Source: Pseudomonas sp. EpS/L25 (GTDB lineage Bacteria > Pseudomonadota > Gammaproteobacteria > Pseudomonadales > Pseudomonadaceae). From it: a stretch of DNA of 64,000 nucleotides. A program made the position numbers and the translations under genes. Position 1 is the first letter of the stretch; each line of letters begins with the position of its first letter. Under the pieces are notes generated by a model. The model was not told where the DNA came from. It saw only the letters and a program-made list of their open reading frames with translations, and ran no database searches. The stretch spans positions 124,001-188,000 of the forward strand of contig NZ_LNUP01000015.1 of assembly GCF_001512295.1 (NCBI RefSeq), in the 5' to 3' direction. This document shows positions 42,953 to 52,314 of this stretch, one piece after another.

Positions 42953-44224
42953 TCAAGGGCTCTGTTGATAAACCGGGGTCTGCGCCAGCGGCGCGGTACG
43001 GCGGGCGAAGTACTCCAGCGCCAGGTAGTCCACGGTGACGCGGATCGTCCAGGCGATGGCCGCGCCCATGATGGAGAAATGCTGGATGCAGATCACCAGC
43101 AGGCCGAGGTAGGGCAGCAGCTCGGCCAGGTGGATCATCGCCGTGGTCCGCGAATGCCCGCGGGCCTGGATCTTGGCGAAGGGAATCTGCGCCAGGGCGT
43201 TGAAGATGAAGCCCACCACCAGGATGCGCAGGATCTGCGCGGCATCACCGCCGTATTCCGGACCCATCCACACCGTCATGATCCAGGGAGCCAGGATCAG
43301 GATCGGCAGTACCATCGCCAGGCTGATCAGCAACAGGCCCCAGAAGGCCTTGTTGGCCTGGCGCGCAGCGTCCGCACCGCTCTTGCTCAGCAGCGGGAAC
43401 ACCACCCGCGCCACGGCGTTGGGGATGATCAGCATCCGCGAGACCGCCTCGGCCGGCGCGGTATAGAAGGACACGCGCTGGGCGCCGACCATGTGCGACA
43501 GCACGAAACGGTCGAAATAGACCATCAGCGGACTGATGATGTTGCTCACCGTCATCCAGCTGCCGAAGCGGAGCAACTCCTTGAACACCGCGACCTTGAA
43601 GGTACGAATTCCTTCGGGGAAGTCCTTGTACAGCGGCCAGTAGGCCAGCGCCATGGACAGGACCCGCGCTAGCACCAGGCCGATCACCGTGGCGGAAAAG
43701 CTCGGCTCGATCAGCACGGCGATCAGCGGCGCGATGGCCAGCAGGCTGTTGGAGACGGTGCGCAGGATGTTGAATTCGCCGAAACGCTCGTTGCCCTCCA
43801 GGTAGGCGAACCAGACCGTCGCCAGCAGGAAGGGCGGCACGCACAGGCTCAGCCAGCGAAAGCCGACCACGGCGTTGTCGAAATGCTCGGGCGAGACGTG
43901 CAGCAGGCTCACCACCTTGCCCGCGCCGAACCAGAGCAGCAGGGTGGCCAGCACGCTCAGGCCGATTACCGCACCGGTGGCGGTGCCCATCACCAGGCGG
44001 TTGAGCGCCTTGTCGCCATGGTGCATGGCCACGGCGCGGATCACCGCGCGCGACAGGCCGGCATCGAACAGCGTCGCATAGCCGACGACGGCGAAGGCCA
44101 GGGTGAAGAGGCCGAACTGCTCGACGCCGAGTAGCCGCGACAGCACGCCCATGGTGGGCAGCGCGATGGCACTGGGAATGACGACACCCAGGATGTTCCA
44201 GGTGCTGTTTTTGATCATCGACAT
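42953..44224 (-). CDS. Wzx-type lipid-linked oligosaccharide flippase
   Basis: A 423-aa polytopic protein with about 12 TM segments, of the MOP/PST superfamily. The N-terminus MIKNSTWNILGVVIPSAIALPTMGVLSRLLGVEQFGLFTLAFAVVGYATLFDAGLSRAVIR is the usual flippase opening. It would flip the undecaprenyl-PP-linked repeat unit to the periplasm for Wzy. A GGAG lies rather far (about 14 bases) upstream; a second Met at residue 3 changes little. It lies between Wzy and the GH5 enzyme, all on one strand. Confidence 0.9.
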   Translation of the reverse strand: MSMIKNSTWNILGVVIPSAIALPTMGVLSRLLGVEQFGLFTLAFAVVGYATLFDAGLSRAVIRAVAMHHGDKALNRLVMGTATGAVIGLSVLATLLLWFGAGKVVSLLHVSPEHFDNAVVGFRWLSLCVPPFLLATVWFAYLEGNERFGEFNILRTVSNSLLAIAPLIAVLIEPSFSATVIGLVLARVLSMALAYWPLYKDFPEGIRTFKVAVFKELLRFGSWMTVSNIISPLMVYFDRFVLSHMVGAQRVSFYTAPAEAVSRMLIIPNAVARVVFPLLSKSGADAARQANKAFWGLLLISLAMVLPILILAPWIMTVWMGPEYGGDAAQILRILVVGFIFNALAQIPFAKIQARGHSRTTAMIHLAELLPYLGLLVICIQHFSIMGAAIAWTIRVTVDYLALEYFARRTAPLAQTPVYQQSP

Positions 44225-44293
44225 CGTTGCGGTGAAGACTCCAGAGGGCGACCCGGCGCGCGTTCGCTGACGCGAGCCGGGTCGCGCGAGGGA

Positions 44294-45571
44294 TCAGGCC
44301 GGGCGAGCCAAGGGGCTGCTCGGACGCGGGTAGGGGCTGCTGACGTACGTCTCCTGGACCGGGGCGGAGCTGTAGTGGTGCAGCGAGCGCATGGCCTGGA
44401 TCACCAGCAGGTAGCAGATGGTGGCCTGGAGGTACTCGAAGAAACCGGCCAGTGGCCAGATCACCAGTTGCGCCAGGGTGGCGGTCACCACGAAACCGGT
44501 ATCGCGGTGCAGCATCTTCGCCCAGCGATAGTAGAGGAACAGCGACACCGGGATGATGATGAAGGCCAGGAAGCCGAAGCGGAACAGGGTGCCGAACACG
44601 CCGACGTCGGAAAGGAAGAAGTACTCGCCGAAGTAGGGGATGAAGCCGTTGTTCCACATCAGCGACAGCGAGCCGCTGGGCAGCCAGTGGTTCTGGCTCA
44701 GGTGCGAGAAGATGTAGCCGATGGTCTGCTCGCGCACGCCGTCGGTAGGACCGTCCTGCACCGACTGGGCATAGAAGTCCAGGTTCAGCCCCAGCACCTT
44801 CATCAGGTCCGGGAAGATGAAGAAGGGCGACAGCAGCAGTGCGGAGACGCAGATCCAGACGATCGACTTGCTCTTCAGGCAGAACACGGTGAACACCAGC
44901 GCCAGCACGATCAGCTGTCGGGTCTGGGTGGCGAACACCAGGGTCAGCAGGAACACCATGGCCAGCACGATGTGGACGGTCTTGCTGCGCGCCGAGCCGT
45001 CGATGGGCGAGATGCCCTTGTTCCAGGTCTGGATGCAATAGAAATAGGCCAGGCACAGTGCCGGCGCACCGATGGAAGAACGGTCCGGGCGATCGAAGGA
45101 GGACTGCTTGTCGCGCAGATCCGGCAGGACGCCGAACTTGAACATCCAGGCCAGGGTCGCCGCCACCAGGGCGGTGATCAGCAGGGCCTTCTCGAACTGG
45201 GACGCGCTCATGTTGCGCCCGAGGAACATCAGGGTGGCGAAGCCGAAGGCGAACAGGATGCGGCGCTCTTCGATCAGGCCGTAGAAGATCGGCTGGCCGT
45301 AGAACAGGAAGGAGAAGACCGCCGGCAGCCCGATGAACACCGCCGACGAATAGACGGCGTAGGTCATCAGGATCTTGAACTCGCGCTGCTGGGTACCGAT
45401 GCTGGTCAGCAGGTAGAAGAAGGTGAAGGCCATGCAGATGGCCAGGTACAGCTCGTTCAGATAGAGGATGCCGACCGGGTTGTGCGGACTTTCGCCGAAC
45501 ACGTCCAGGTGCAGGATCAGCAACGGGATCAAGAGAACGAAGGAAACGGTACTTTTACTAAGAATGCTCAT
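44294..45571 (-). CDS. Wzy-type EPS polymerase (O-antigen polymerase-like)
   Basis: A 425-aa polytopic protein with about 10-11 TM segments and a periplasmic loop around residues 270-330 (DFYAQSVQDGPTDGVREQTIGYIFSHLSQNHWLPSG). Position and topology fit the Wzy polymerase; sequences of this class are too variable for a specific linkage. The Arg in TQTRQLIVLALVF resembles the Wzy_C motif. ATG at 45571 is chosen, with GGGTAGAG just upstream; an ATG 12 bases earlier is equally in frame. Confidence 0.8.
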   Translation of the reverse strand: MSILSKSTVSFVLLIPLLILHLDVFGESPHNPVGILYLNELYLAICMAFTFFYLLTSIGTQQREFKILMTYAVYSSAVFIGLPAVFSFLFYGQPIFYGLIEERRILFAFGFATLMFLGRNMSASQFEKALLITALVAATLAWMFKFGVLPDLRDKQSSFDRPDRSSIGAPALCLAYFYCIQTWNKGISPIDGSARSKTVHIVLAMVFLLTLVFATQTRQLIVLALVFTVFCLKSKSIVWICVSALLLSPFFIFPDLMKVLGLNLDFYAQSVQDGPTDGVREQTIGYIFSHLSQNHWLPSGSLSLMWNNGFIPYFGEYFFLSDVGVFGTLFRFGFLAFIIIPVSLFLYYRWAKMLHRDTGFVVTATLAQLVIWPLAGFFEYLQATICYLLVIQAMRSLHHYSSAPVQETYVSSPYPRPSSPLARPA

Positions 45572-45652
45572 GGCTCTACCCATCCAGACGGGACCACCGG
45601 ACAGGGCGTCCGGTGGTCATCTTCCTTGCTTGGAGTGCTGCGCGGCAGCACC

Positions 45653-46393
45653 TCAGGTACGTCGACTGCTGCGTTCCTTGAGATAGATAGGCAGGATGCT
45701 CAGGGCGTCGTGGACATAGCGCTTGGCCAGTCGCTTGGGCTCCGAGCACATCCGGTGCAGCCACTCCAGCTTCGCCTTCTGCATCCACTGGGGTGCCCGC
45801 TTCACGGTTCCCACAGCGAACAGGATGGACGCCCCGATGCACAGGCCCACGCCGGTACGCTGGCTGCTGTCTATCTGCCGTGCCAGCTTCTCCTGCCGCG
45901 GCGCACCCACGGCATAAAGGATGAGCTCGGAGGGGTTCTGCATCACGAAGTCGACGCATTTCTGCGTCTCCACCGGATCGTTGATGAAGCCCATCGGCGG
46001 GTTGTAGTGCGCCAGCTGCATGTGCGGGTACATCCGCCGCAGCTTGCCCACGTCGGTTTCGCTGGCGCCGATCAGCACCACCGACAGCCGTTGGTCGTTG
46101 GCCTTGCGCAGGACACTCAGGGTGAGGTCGCTACCGGTGATGACCTCGGGTACCGCGACGCCCAGCGACCTGAGGATGGGCAGCAGGATGCGGCTGTCGC
46201 AGATGCGCTTGCCGGCACGCCGGTAGGACTCGCGCATGTCGGCGTTGCTCTGCAGCTGCACGACGTGGTCGATGTTCGGCGTGACGATGTAGCTGTACGG
46301 CCGGTGGATGTCCTGGTCGATGGCGCTGAGCAGTTCTTCCTTGGTACCGGTGAAGAAATCAATACCGAAGGCTTGGGTGCGTAGGTCAGACAT
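45653..46393 (-). CDS. WecG/TagA/CpsF-family (GT26) glycosyltransferase
   Basis: A 246-aa enzyme. Family blocks are QAFGIDFFTGTKEELL, YIVTPNIDHVVQLQSNADMRESYRRAGKRICDSRILLPILR, VITGSDLTLSVLR, VVLIGASETDVGKL, YNPPMGF and LILYAVGAPRQEKLA. These enzymes add the second sugar to a lipid-linked monosaccharide at the membrane. The basic C-terminal tail (EPKRLAKRYVHDALSILPIYLKERSSRR) matches the membrane-docking appendage of TagA. It overlaps the upstream GT2 gene by 8 bases. Confidence 0.9.
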   Translation of the reverse strand: MSDLRTQAFGIDFFTGTKEELLSAIDQDIHRPYSYIVTPNIDHVVQLQSNADMRESYRRAGKRICDSRILLPILRSLGVAVPEVITGSDLTLSVLRKANDQRLSVVLIGASETDVGKLRRMYPHMQLAHYNPPMGFINDPVETQKCVDFVMQNPSELILYAVGAPRQEKLARQIDSSQRTGVGLCIGASILFAVGTVKRAPQWMQKAKLEWLHRMCSEPKRLAKRYVHDALSILPIYLKERSSRRT

Positions 46394-47261
46394 GCATCGT
46401 CGCTCCCTTGAAGGCGCCCTTGACACCGGACCAGGCCAGTTTCGGATTCTTGAATTCCTTGAGCACGGTGATGCCGGACAGCAGTACCGCGGATACCAGC
46501 GCGTAGGAGGTACCGTGGAACTTGCGGTTGAAGCGCGTTGCCGCACGATTGCGGAAGTAGTGATAGAAGGCGCTGCGCCCGCCGGAGCTCATGGAGCCGT
46601 AGTGGTAGAGGTGGCTCTCGCTGCAGACCTTGAGCACCACGCCCTTGCGCTTGGCCTGGTGCTGCCAGTCCACTTCCTCGGAGTACATGAAGTACGCCTC
46701 GTCCATGAAGCCGATCTCGGTGAGCAGACTCGCGCAGAACGCCATGCTGCAGCCCATGATGTAGTCGGGCTCGCGTTCCAGCTTGGCGATGTCGGTCACG
46801 GCGATGTCCTTGCCGAGCAGTTTGGACTTGCCCAGCAGCGGATAGAGGATGCCGCCGCCATAGCATTCCAGCCGCCCGGTCTGGGAGCTCAGGATCACCG
46901 AGCCGACGATGCTCCTGGGCGCACGCTGCAGTTCGTCCAGCAGCGGGGCGAAGGCATCGTCCTTGACGTAGGCGTCGTTGTTCACCACCCAGAAATACTT
47001 GACCGGGAGGTTGTCCAGCGCCCAGCGCATGCCGTAGTTGTTGCCGCCGGCATAGCCATCGTTGCGCGGGCTGGCGAGGACGGTGACCTGGCTCAGGCCA
47101 TTGTCGGCTTGCCAGCGCTGCAGGACATCGATGGAGCCATCCTGGGAGTCGTTGTCCACCACGACCGTGTGGTCGATGGAAGGACACTGCTTGAGGATGC
47201 TCTCCACGCAACTGATGGTTTCGTTGGGTGCCTTGTAGTTGAGCACCATGACTACGTTCAT
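46386..47261 (-). CDS. Glycosyltransferase family 2 (rhamnosyltransferase-like)
   Basis: A 291-aa GT-A enzyme. MNVVMVLNYKAPNETISCVESIL and HTVVVDNDSQDGSID form the nucleotide-binding part; WVVNNDAYV carries the DxD-like acceptor of the metal; EVDWQHQAKRKG is the C-terminal ED/W motif seen in dTDP-rhamnosyltransferases (WbbL-like). The start at 47261 has AGGAA 8 bases upstream; the in-frame extension enters the dispersed repeat. It is placed between the Wzc and WecG-type genes of the first EPS operon. Confidence 0.88.
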   Translation of the reverse strand: MNVVMVLNYKAPNETISCVESILKQCPSIDHTVVVDNDSQDGSIDVLQRWQADNGLSQVTVLASPRNDGYAGGNNYGMRWALDNLPVKYFWVVNNDAYVKDDAFAPLLDELQRAPRSIVGSVILSSQTGRLECYGGGILYPLLGKSKLLGKDIAVTDIAKLEREPDYIMGCSMAFCASLLTEIGFMDEAYFMYSEEVDWQHQAKRKGVVLKVCSESHLYHYGSMSSGGRSAFYHYFRNRAATRFNRKFHGTSYALVSAVLLSGITVLKEFKNPKLAWSGVKGAFKGATMHV

Positions 47262-47340
47262 TGGCGTGTTCCTATTCTTCAGAATCATCAATCCGGTACA
47301 GCGTCGGTGTCCAAGGCTGCCAAGCGTGGCCGGGTCCCGG

Positions 47341-47478
47341 TTCTGTAGGAAAGGTGCCTGCGCTCGGTGATGCTTCGTTGAAAAACGCTTCGGAATGCTC
47401 ATTTACCCTTAGTAAACTCCGCTTCCTCAGTCTTTTTCGCCTCGCCTGACCTTCGCTCGGCTACCTTTCTTACAGAAC
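47341..47478. repeat. Dispersed hairpin repeat, copy 2
   Basis: It shares TCGGAATGCTCATTTAC, TAAACTCCGCTTCCTCA and TTTTTCGCCT blocks with the copies at 18731 and 54976. The outer arms TTCTGTAGGAAAGGT and ACCTTTCTTACAGAA pair almost perfectly, so the whole 138 bp can fold into one long hairpin. It occupies most of the 345-bp gap (47262-47606) between the Wzc and GT2 genes. It could attenuate transcription within the EPS operon. Confidence 0.75.
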
Positions 47479-47606
47479 CTGATTGGACCCTTCGAAATCG
47501 CTGTGTGAGGTAGTTTCTTGTCGTTCGATGCGCGTGCACGAATACAGCCGCGATCCCTGAAGGGATGGGCTGGAGGGCGCAGGCGCCATCCAGCCGGGGG
47601 GTTTCC

Positions 47607-49820
47607 TCAGCTCTTACCCTGCTCGTAGGAGTAGTGATAGTTGCCGTAGGAGCCATAGTTGCTGGCCTTGCGTTCCACGGCGTTGAAGATCACCCCCTTG
47701 AGCGGAATGCCGTTGAGGTCGAAGCGGCGCTTGGTCGCCTCCAGTTCCTTGACACTGTTCACGCCGAAGCGGGCGACGATCAGGCTGGTACCGGCGTGGC
47801 TGCCGATGATGCCGGCCTCGGTCACCGCCAGGATCGGCGGGGTATCGATGATCACGATGTCGTACAGCTCGCTGAACTTCTTCAGCACCGTGGTGAATCT
47901 CAGGCTCATCAGCAGTTCCGACGGGTTCGGCGGGAACTGGCCGCAGGAGACGAAATCCAGGCTGCCGACTTCGGTCTTCTTGATGGCGTCGTTCAGCGCG
48001 ATGCGACCGCTGAGCAGATCGGACAGGCCGTCCTGCTGCTTGGTGTTCATCAGCTTGTGTAGATAGCCCTTGCGCATGTCACCGTCGATCAGCAGCACGC
48101 GCTGGCCGGACTCGGCGATCACCGCGGCGAGGTTCGAGGACACGAAGGACTTGCCGACGCCCGGGCTCGGACCGGAGATCATCAGGATGTTGTTCTTCGC
48201 CTCGATCATCGCGAAGTGCAGGCTGGTGCGCAGGCTGCGCAGCGCCTCGGTGCTCAGGTCGGTGGGGTGGGTGATGGCAGTCAGCGAGGATTCGCCCGGC
48301 TTCTTGGTACCCAGCACCTTGGTGGTGTCCGCCTGGTTCTTGCTGTAGGGGATCGAGGCGTAGACCGGCAGGCCGATCTGCTCGATGGCTTCCGGGGTCT
48401 CGACACCGCGACGCAGGGTATGGCGGGTGTAGACGATGGCCAGGCCGACGATGCCGCCCAGGATGATGGCGACGGCGATGATCAGCGGCTTGTTCGGGGC
48501 GGACGGATCGTCGACGTTGGCGTTGGCGTTGTCGATGATGCGGACGCTACCCACGGTACCGGCGCGAATGACTTCCAGTTCCTGGGCCTTGTTCAGCATC
48601 AGCGCATAGGTCTGGCCGGTCACTTCGATGTCGCGGTTCAGGCGCAGCAGTTCCTGTTGGGTTTCCGGGAGCACTTCGACGCGCTTCTGCAGCTTGGCGC
48701 GCTCGGCCTGCAGCTGGCCCAGCTGGCTCATCAGCGCCTGGTAGGCCGGGTGCTGACGGGTGAACTTGCGGTCCATCTCGGTACGCTTGAGGTTCAGCTC
48801 GGAGATCTGGTTGTCCAGGGCCACGGTCTGTTCCAGGACGCCCTTGGTCTCGCTGTCGATGTCCACCGACTTCTTGTTGGTCTGGTAGTAGTTCAGTGCG
48901 GACTGGGCCTTCTCCAGGTCACTCTTGACCACCGGGATCTGGGCGCGCAGGAATTCCAGGCTCTGGGTGGACTCGGCGGCGTTGCGGTCGATGTTCTGCT
49001 GAACGTAGATGTCCGCCACTTCCTGCACGATGGCCTGGGCCTTCAGCGGATCGGGGTCCTGCAGACCGACACCGATGATGCCCGACATCTTGCCGCGCTC
49101 ACCGGCGACGATGCGGCCCTGGTATTCCTGGATGGTCTTGGAGAAGCGCTTCTTCATGATGGTGAATTCGGTACCCGGGCGAGCCTGCAGCGTGGTCACC
49201 TTGATCTGGTAACCGGCATTGCTCACCGGCTGGCCGAGGCCACCGTGCAGCACCACTTCGTCATCGGCATTGAAGACGGTGAAGTTCTGGTTGTCCTCGA
49301 CCTTCAGCTTCATCGGCTTGTCGAGGTTGCTGTCAGGCACTTCCAACTGGTCGATGACCAGTTTCTCGCCACCCCAGGCGAAGCTGTTCAGGCCCAGCAA
49401 GGGGGAGGCGACGTCGGTGTCGTTCTGCGGATCGAAGCGACGAGCGACGAAGTTGCCGATGATGGGGAAATAGCGCGGCTTGACCTCGATATCCAGCTTG
49501 AGGTTCTCGATGGCCTTGCCGATCACCGAGCGCGACTTCAGCAGCTCGATCTCGGTCACGGCTTCGGGCATGGGCGGCGGCATGCCGGAGGTCTGGTCAG
49601 TCAGGCGGGTAACGCCCTTCTTTTCCATTTCGATCTGGATCATGGCATTCGACGAGTACATCGGCGTGGCCAGCACGGCATAGCCGATACCCAGGGCCGC
49701 GAAAATACCGATTACCGACAGCAGTTGCCATTTGTAATCGATGAGCATGCCGAAGAGTGCGGAAAAGTTGATGTCCGACTCGTTCTTAAGTTCGGGAGTA
49801 AAGCGAGGCATCGTGGTCAT
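47607..49820 (-). CDS. Wzc-type polysaccharide co-polymerase / BY-kinase, copy 1
   Basis: A 737-aa inner-membrane protein controlling EPS chain length and export. Wzz domain: TM1 about 34-54, a large periplasmic coiled-coil loop, TM2 near residue 450 (NKPLIIAVAIILGGIVGLAIVYT). The cytosolic kinase has Walker A ISGPSPGVGKSF (about residue 555), Walker A' LLIDGDMRKGYLH and Walker B VIIDTPPILAVTEAG. The C-terminal tyrosine cluster SNYGSYGNYHYSYEQ has five Tyr for autophosphorylation. RBS AAGGAA. The Wzb phosphatase gene lies just upstream. It has the same length as the second copy at 60593. Confidence 0.95.
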   Translation of the reverse strand: MTTMPRFTPELKNESDINFSALFGMLIDYKWQLLSVIGIFAALGIGYAVLATPMYSSNAMIQIEMEKKGVTRLTDQTSGMPPPMPEAVTEIELLKSRSVIGKAIENLKLDIEVKPRYFPIIGNFVARRFDPQNDTDVASPLLGLNSFAWGGEKLVIDQLEVPDSNLDKPMKLKVEDNQNFTVFNADDEVVLHGGLGQPVSNAGYQIKVTTLQARPGTEFTIMKKRFSKTIQEYQGRIVAGERGKMSGIIGVGLQDPDPLKAQAIVQEVADIYVQQNIDRNAAESTQSLEFLRAQIPVVKSDLEKAQSALNYYQTNKKSVDIDSETKGVLEQTVALDNQISELNLKRTEMDRKFTRQHPAYQALMSQLGQLQAERAKLQKRVEVLPETQQELLRLNRDIEVTGQTYALMLNKAQELEVIRAGTVGSVRIIDNANANVDDPSAPNKPLIIAVAIILGGIVGLAIVYTRHTLRRGVETPEAIEQIGLPVYASIPYSKNQADTTKVLGTKKPGESSLTAITHPTDLSTEALRSLRTSLHFAMIEAKNNILMISGPSPGVGKSFVSSNLAAVIAESGQRVLLIDGDMRKGYLHKLMNTKQQDGLSDLLSGRIALNDAIKKTEVGSLDFVSCGQFPPNPSELLMSLRFTTVLKKFSELYDIVIIDTPPILAVTEAGIIGSHAGTSLIVARFGVNSVKELEATKRRFDLNGIPLKGVIFNAVERKASNYGSYGNYHYSYEQGKS

Positions 49821-49835
49821 GAAATTCCTTCTTCC

Positions 49836-50273
49836 CTATTTGATGTATGGAAGCCAACTGTTTACACAGCGCGTCAAAAGTATGTGTACATTCTGGAACA
49901 TCTCTTTAGAAAGGCGATAAGGGTCTGGTACTTCTTGATTGCTCAACCATTTCCCGATCAGAAAAACCTTACCCCTGACTTCAGGAGCAATACTTTCGAC
50001 GGAGCGTGAGTGAAACTCTTCCATGGTCAAAATCAAATCCGCCTTGCGCAGCATCTCTGCGTCCGCCTGGCGGGCTTGGTGGGTCGTGAATTCGATACCG
50101 TTCTCTCGCAGTACCTCCTGTGCAGTCTTCTCGATGCCGTGGCCGACCAACGCTCTGATGCCGGCGGAACCGACTTCCACGTCACGGCCTTCCAAGGCCT
50201 TGGCCAGTAGCGCTTCTGCGACCGGGCTGCGGCATATGTTCCCTTCGCATACAACCAATATCGACTTGATCAT
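49836..50273 (-). CDS. Low-molecular-weight protein tyrosine phosphatase (Wzb/Etp type)
   Basis: A 145-aa cytosolic enzyme removing phosphate from the Wzc tyrosine cluster. The P-loop CEGNICRS (C-x5-R) starts at residue 9, followed by SAGIRALVGHGIEKTAQEVLRENGIEFTTHQAR, and the general-acid Asp is in VPDPYR near residue 118. The start at 50273 has AAAGG about 9 bases upstream. It sits 15 bases before the Wzc gene. A 20-bp perfect palindrome lies immediately 5' of the ribosome-binding site. Confidence 0.95.
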   Translation of the reverse strand: MIKSILVVCEGNICRSPVAEALLAKALEGRDVEVGSAGIRALVGHGIEKTAQEVLRENGIEFTTHQARQADAEMLRKADLILTMEEFHSRSVESIAPEVRGKVFLIGKWLSNQEVPDPYRLSKEMFQNVHILLTRCVNSWLPYIK

Positions 50274-50287
50274 TCTTCGAAACCTTT

Positions 50288-50307
50288 CCTGTCGTCCGGA
50301 CGACAGG
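50288..50307. promoter_or_regulatory. Perfect 20-bp palindrome upstream of the wzb-like gene
   Basis: CCTGTCGTCC (50288-50297) is followed immediately by its exact reverse complement GGACGACAGG (50298-50307). It lies 15 bases upstream of the wzb-like start on the minus strand. It has no unpaired centre, so a protein site is more likely than an RNA hairpin. The rest of the 161-bp gap has a small CGGGT/ACCCG hairpin near 50410. Confidence 0.45.
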
Positions 50308-50434
50308 TCGTGGCGGCAGATATTCAAGCAATGCCTGGTCCTCAGGATCGCTTCCTGCCGATGTCATTAAAGTCAGGAGTCCAGGCTCCAGATCGTCGTC
50401 CTGAGGGGCGGGTCAATCAAACCCGACCGATATC

Positions 50435-51844
50435 TCAGTATGCGTTCTTATTGATGAAGCCTTTGAACAGCGTAAGGAAGATGATCTTGACGTCCCACCA
50501 GAAGGACCAGTGGTGGATATAGTCCAGATCGAACTCGACCCGCTTCTGCATCTTGTCCAGGGTGTCGGTTTCGCCGCGCCAGCCATTGACCTGAGCCCAA
50601 CCGGTAATGCCGGGCTTCATCTTGTGGCGGAGCATGTAGCCCTGCACCAGCTTGCGGTACTGCTCGTTGTGAGCGACGGCGTGGGGGCGGGGACCGACGA
50701 TGGACATTTCACCGCGGAGTACATTAATGAATTGGGGCAATTCATCCAGAGAAGTGCGTCGTAAAAACGCACCGAAGGGGGTGATTCGCGAGTCGTTCTT
50801 GGTCGCCTGCGTGACCTTGGCCCCGTTTTCCATGACCTTCATGCTGCGGAATTTCCACACCTCGATCGGCTTGCCGTCCATGCCGTAGCGCTTCTGCTTG
50901 AAGAACACCGGGCCGGGCGAGGTGATCTTGATGCCGATGGCGATGGCCAGCATAGGCAGGGAGATCATGGCCAGGATGATGGAGGACAGCACGATGTCCT
51001 CGATGCGCTTGACGATGTGGCTGGCGCCATCCATCGGGGTATCGAAGATGCTGATGCTGGGCAGGCCGTCGAGGCTTTCGCTACGGGCGTGCAGCAGGTG
51101 GAACATGAAGATGTCCGGGATGATGTAGACCGACGCGGTGGTGTCGCTCAGTTCCTGCACCAGCCAGTTGATCTTGCTCTGGTCGGCCATGCCGAGGGTG
51201 ATGTAGACCTTGTCCACCTGGCCGGAGCGCACGTCCTGCATCAGTCGCTCGAGGTCGCCGTTCAGGCTGGGGCTGGGCACCCCTTCTTCGCCAGTATCCT
51301 GGCTGTCGCTGTAGAAGCCGGCGATGCGCAGGCCCATCCAGGGCGCCGTGCTGATGGTGTGCGCCAGGCGCTGGGCGACCATGCCGTTGCCGGCGATGGC
51401 GACGTTGCGGGTATTGATGCCGGCCTTGCGCAGCGAATGCATGACCGAGCGCAGCAGGATGCGGTAGCCGCACAGCGTACCCAGGGTGAGGCCGAGCCAG
51501 AGCTGCATCACGCCGGGCGAGAGATAGGACTGGTCGAAGAAGAAGTAGTCGACCATGAACACGGTGGCGAAGGTCAGCACCCAGTAGGTGGCGATCTTGA
51601 GCAGTTCGTCGGTGATCCGCTCGCCGCGCCAGGAGCCATAGACGTGGTTCAGCTCGGTGACGAAGTGGAAGATCAGCAAGGACAGGAAGATGACGACCCA
51701 ATGCTCGGGACGCATGCCGGTCGCCGACGCCCAGGTGCCGGCCACATAGGCGCTGAAGGTGATCACGGCGAGATCGAGCAGGCGGTGCGCGAGCGAGATT
51801 GCCGAGGAGTTCGTATGCAAAATGCCGCGTTCTTTCAAATTCAT
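50435..51844 (-). CDS. Undecaprenyl-phosphate glucose phosphotransferase (WcaJ/PssY type)
   Basis: A 469-aa polyprenyl-phosphate hexose-1-phosphate transferase that starts the EPS repeat unit on undecaprenyl phosphate. Four N-terminal TM helices (about 20-140), a CoA-binding-like domain (NVAIAGNGMVAQRLAHTI), a fifth membrane segment (about 290-310) and the C-terminal catalytic domain: PVFFKQKRYGMDGKPIEVWKFRSM, DSRITPFGAFLRRTSLDELPQFINVLRGEMSIVGPRPHA, HKMKPGITGWAQVNGWRGET. AAGGA precedes the ATG. It is the first protein gene of the operon running to 40496. The sugar is inferred as glucose or galactose. Confidence 0.93.
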   Translation of the reverse strand: MNLKERGILHTNSSAISLAHRLLDLAVITFSAYVAGTWASATGMRPEHWVVIFLSLLIFHFVTELNHVYGSWRGERITDELLKIATYWVLTFATVFMVDYFFFDQSYLSPGVMQLWLGLTLGTLCGYRILLRSVMHSLRKAGINTRNVAIAGNGMVAQRLAHTISTAPWMGLRIAGFYSDSQDTGEEGVPSPSLNGDLERLMQDVRSGQVDKVYITLGMADQSKINWLVQELSDTTASVYIIPDIFMFHLLHARSESLDGLPSISIFDTPMDGASHIVKRIEDIVLSSIILAMISLPMLAIAIGIKITSPGPVFFKQKRYGMDGKPIEVWKFRSMKVMENGAKVTQATKNDSRITPFGAFLRRTSLDELPQFINVLRGEMSIVGPRPHAVAHNEQYRKLVQGYMLRHKMKPGITGWAQVNGWRGETDTLDKMQKRVEFDLDYIHHWSFWWDVKIIFLTLFKGFINKNAY

Positions 51845-51892
51845 GGTTCCATCCTTGTGCGTGTACCGATGCACGAACTTTCAACTGGGCGA

Positions 51893-51907
51893 GCAGCTAC
51901 CAGCGTC
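51893..51907 (-). promoter_or_regulatory. ops-like element (RfaH recruitment) upstream of the EPS operon
   Basis: The minus strand reads GACGCTGGTAGCTGC about 50 bp upstream of the WcaJ-like start. It keeps the GGTAGC core of the ops element (consensus GGCGGTAGCGTGC) but differs in flanking positions. A gene for RfaH lies 8 kb away in the companion EPS operon, which makes the match worth testing. The 470-bp stretch 51845-52314 otherwise holds no recognisable gene and may be a long untranslated leader. Confidence 0.35.
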
Positions 51908-52314
51908 TGAATGTTCACTATGGCGCCCTGGGATCGGCGGCGGACTGCCGATCGCTAAGTGCCATGATGGCTGTAGCGACGTTAGGACTCGGCACTGATT
52001 AAGAGGTTCACACGGTAGAAAGACGCGCAGACGCTGTCGAGCTGGCCCAAATCGGGGCAATTAGCACGCCATGCGGACGGCGGAGGGGAGGCTAGAGCTG
52101 AGAAGGGCGGAGTACGTCACAGTCCGGGTGGGCGGGCGACACACTTCCATGGCATCCGCACCGGATGAGTGGCTGGTCCGGACGACTTGGGGCGCGCAAA
52201 CGTTCCGTCGGTGCCGCGGAAAGGATGCAGGATTTGCGGAGTGCGTCACCAAACAATGAGACAGCCCGGCGCGTTGAGGCGGCTGTAGGCCAGTCCCTGG
52301 CCTGGGCATCGGAC

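Noticed and set aside
48216-50009. 597-codon frame antisense to Wzc copy 1
   Set aside because: Shadow of a definite Wzc gene; repetitive G/L/D/Q text without family signatures.
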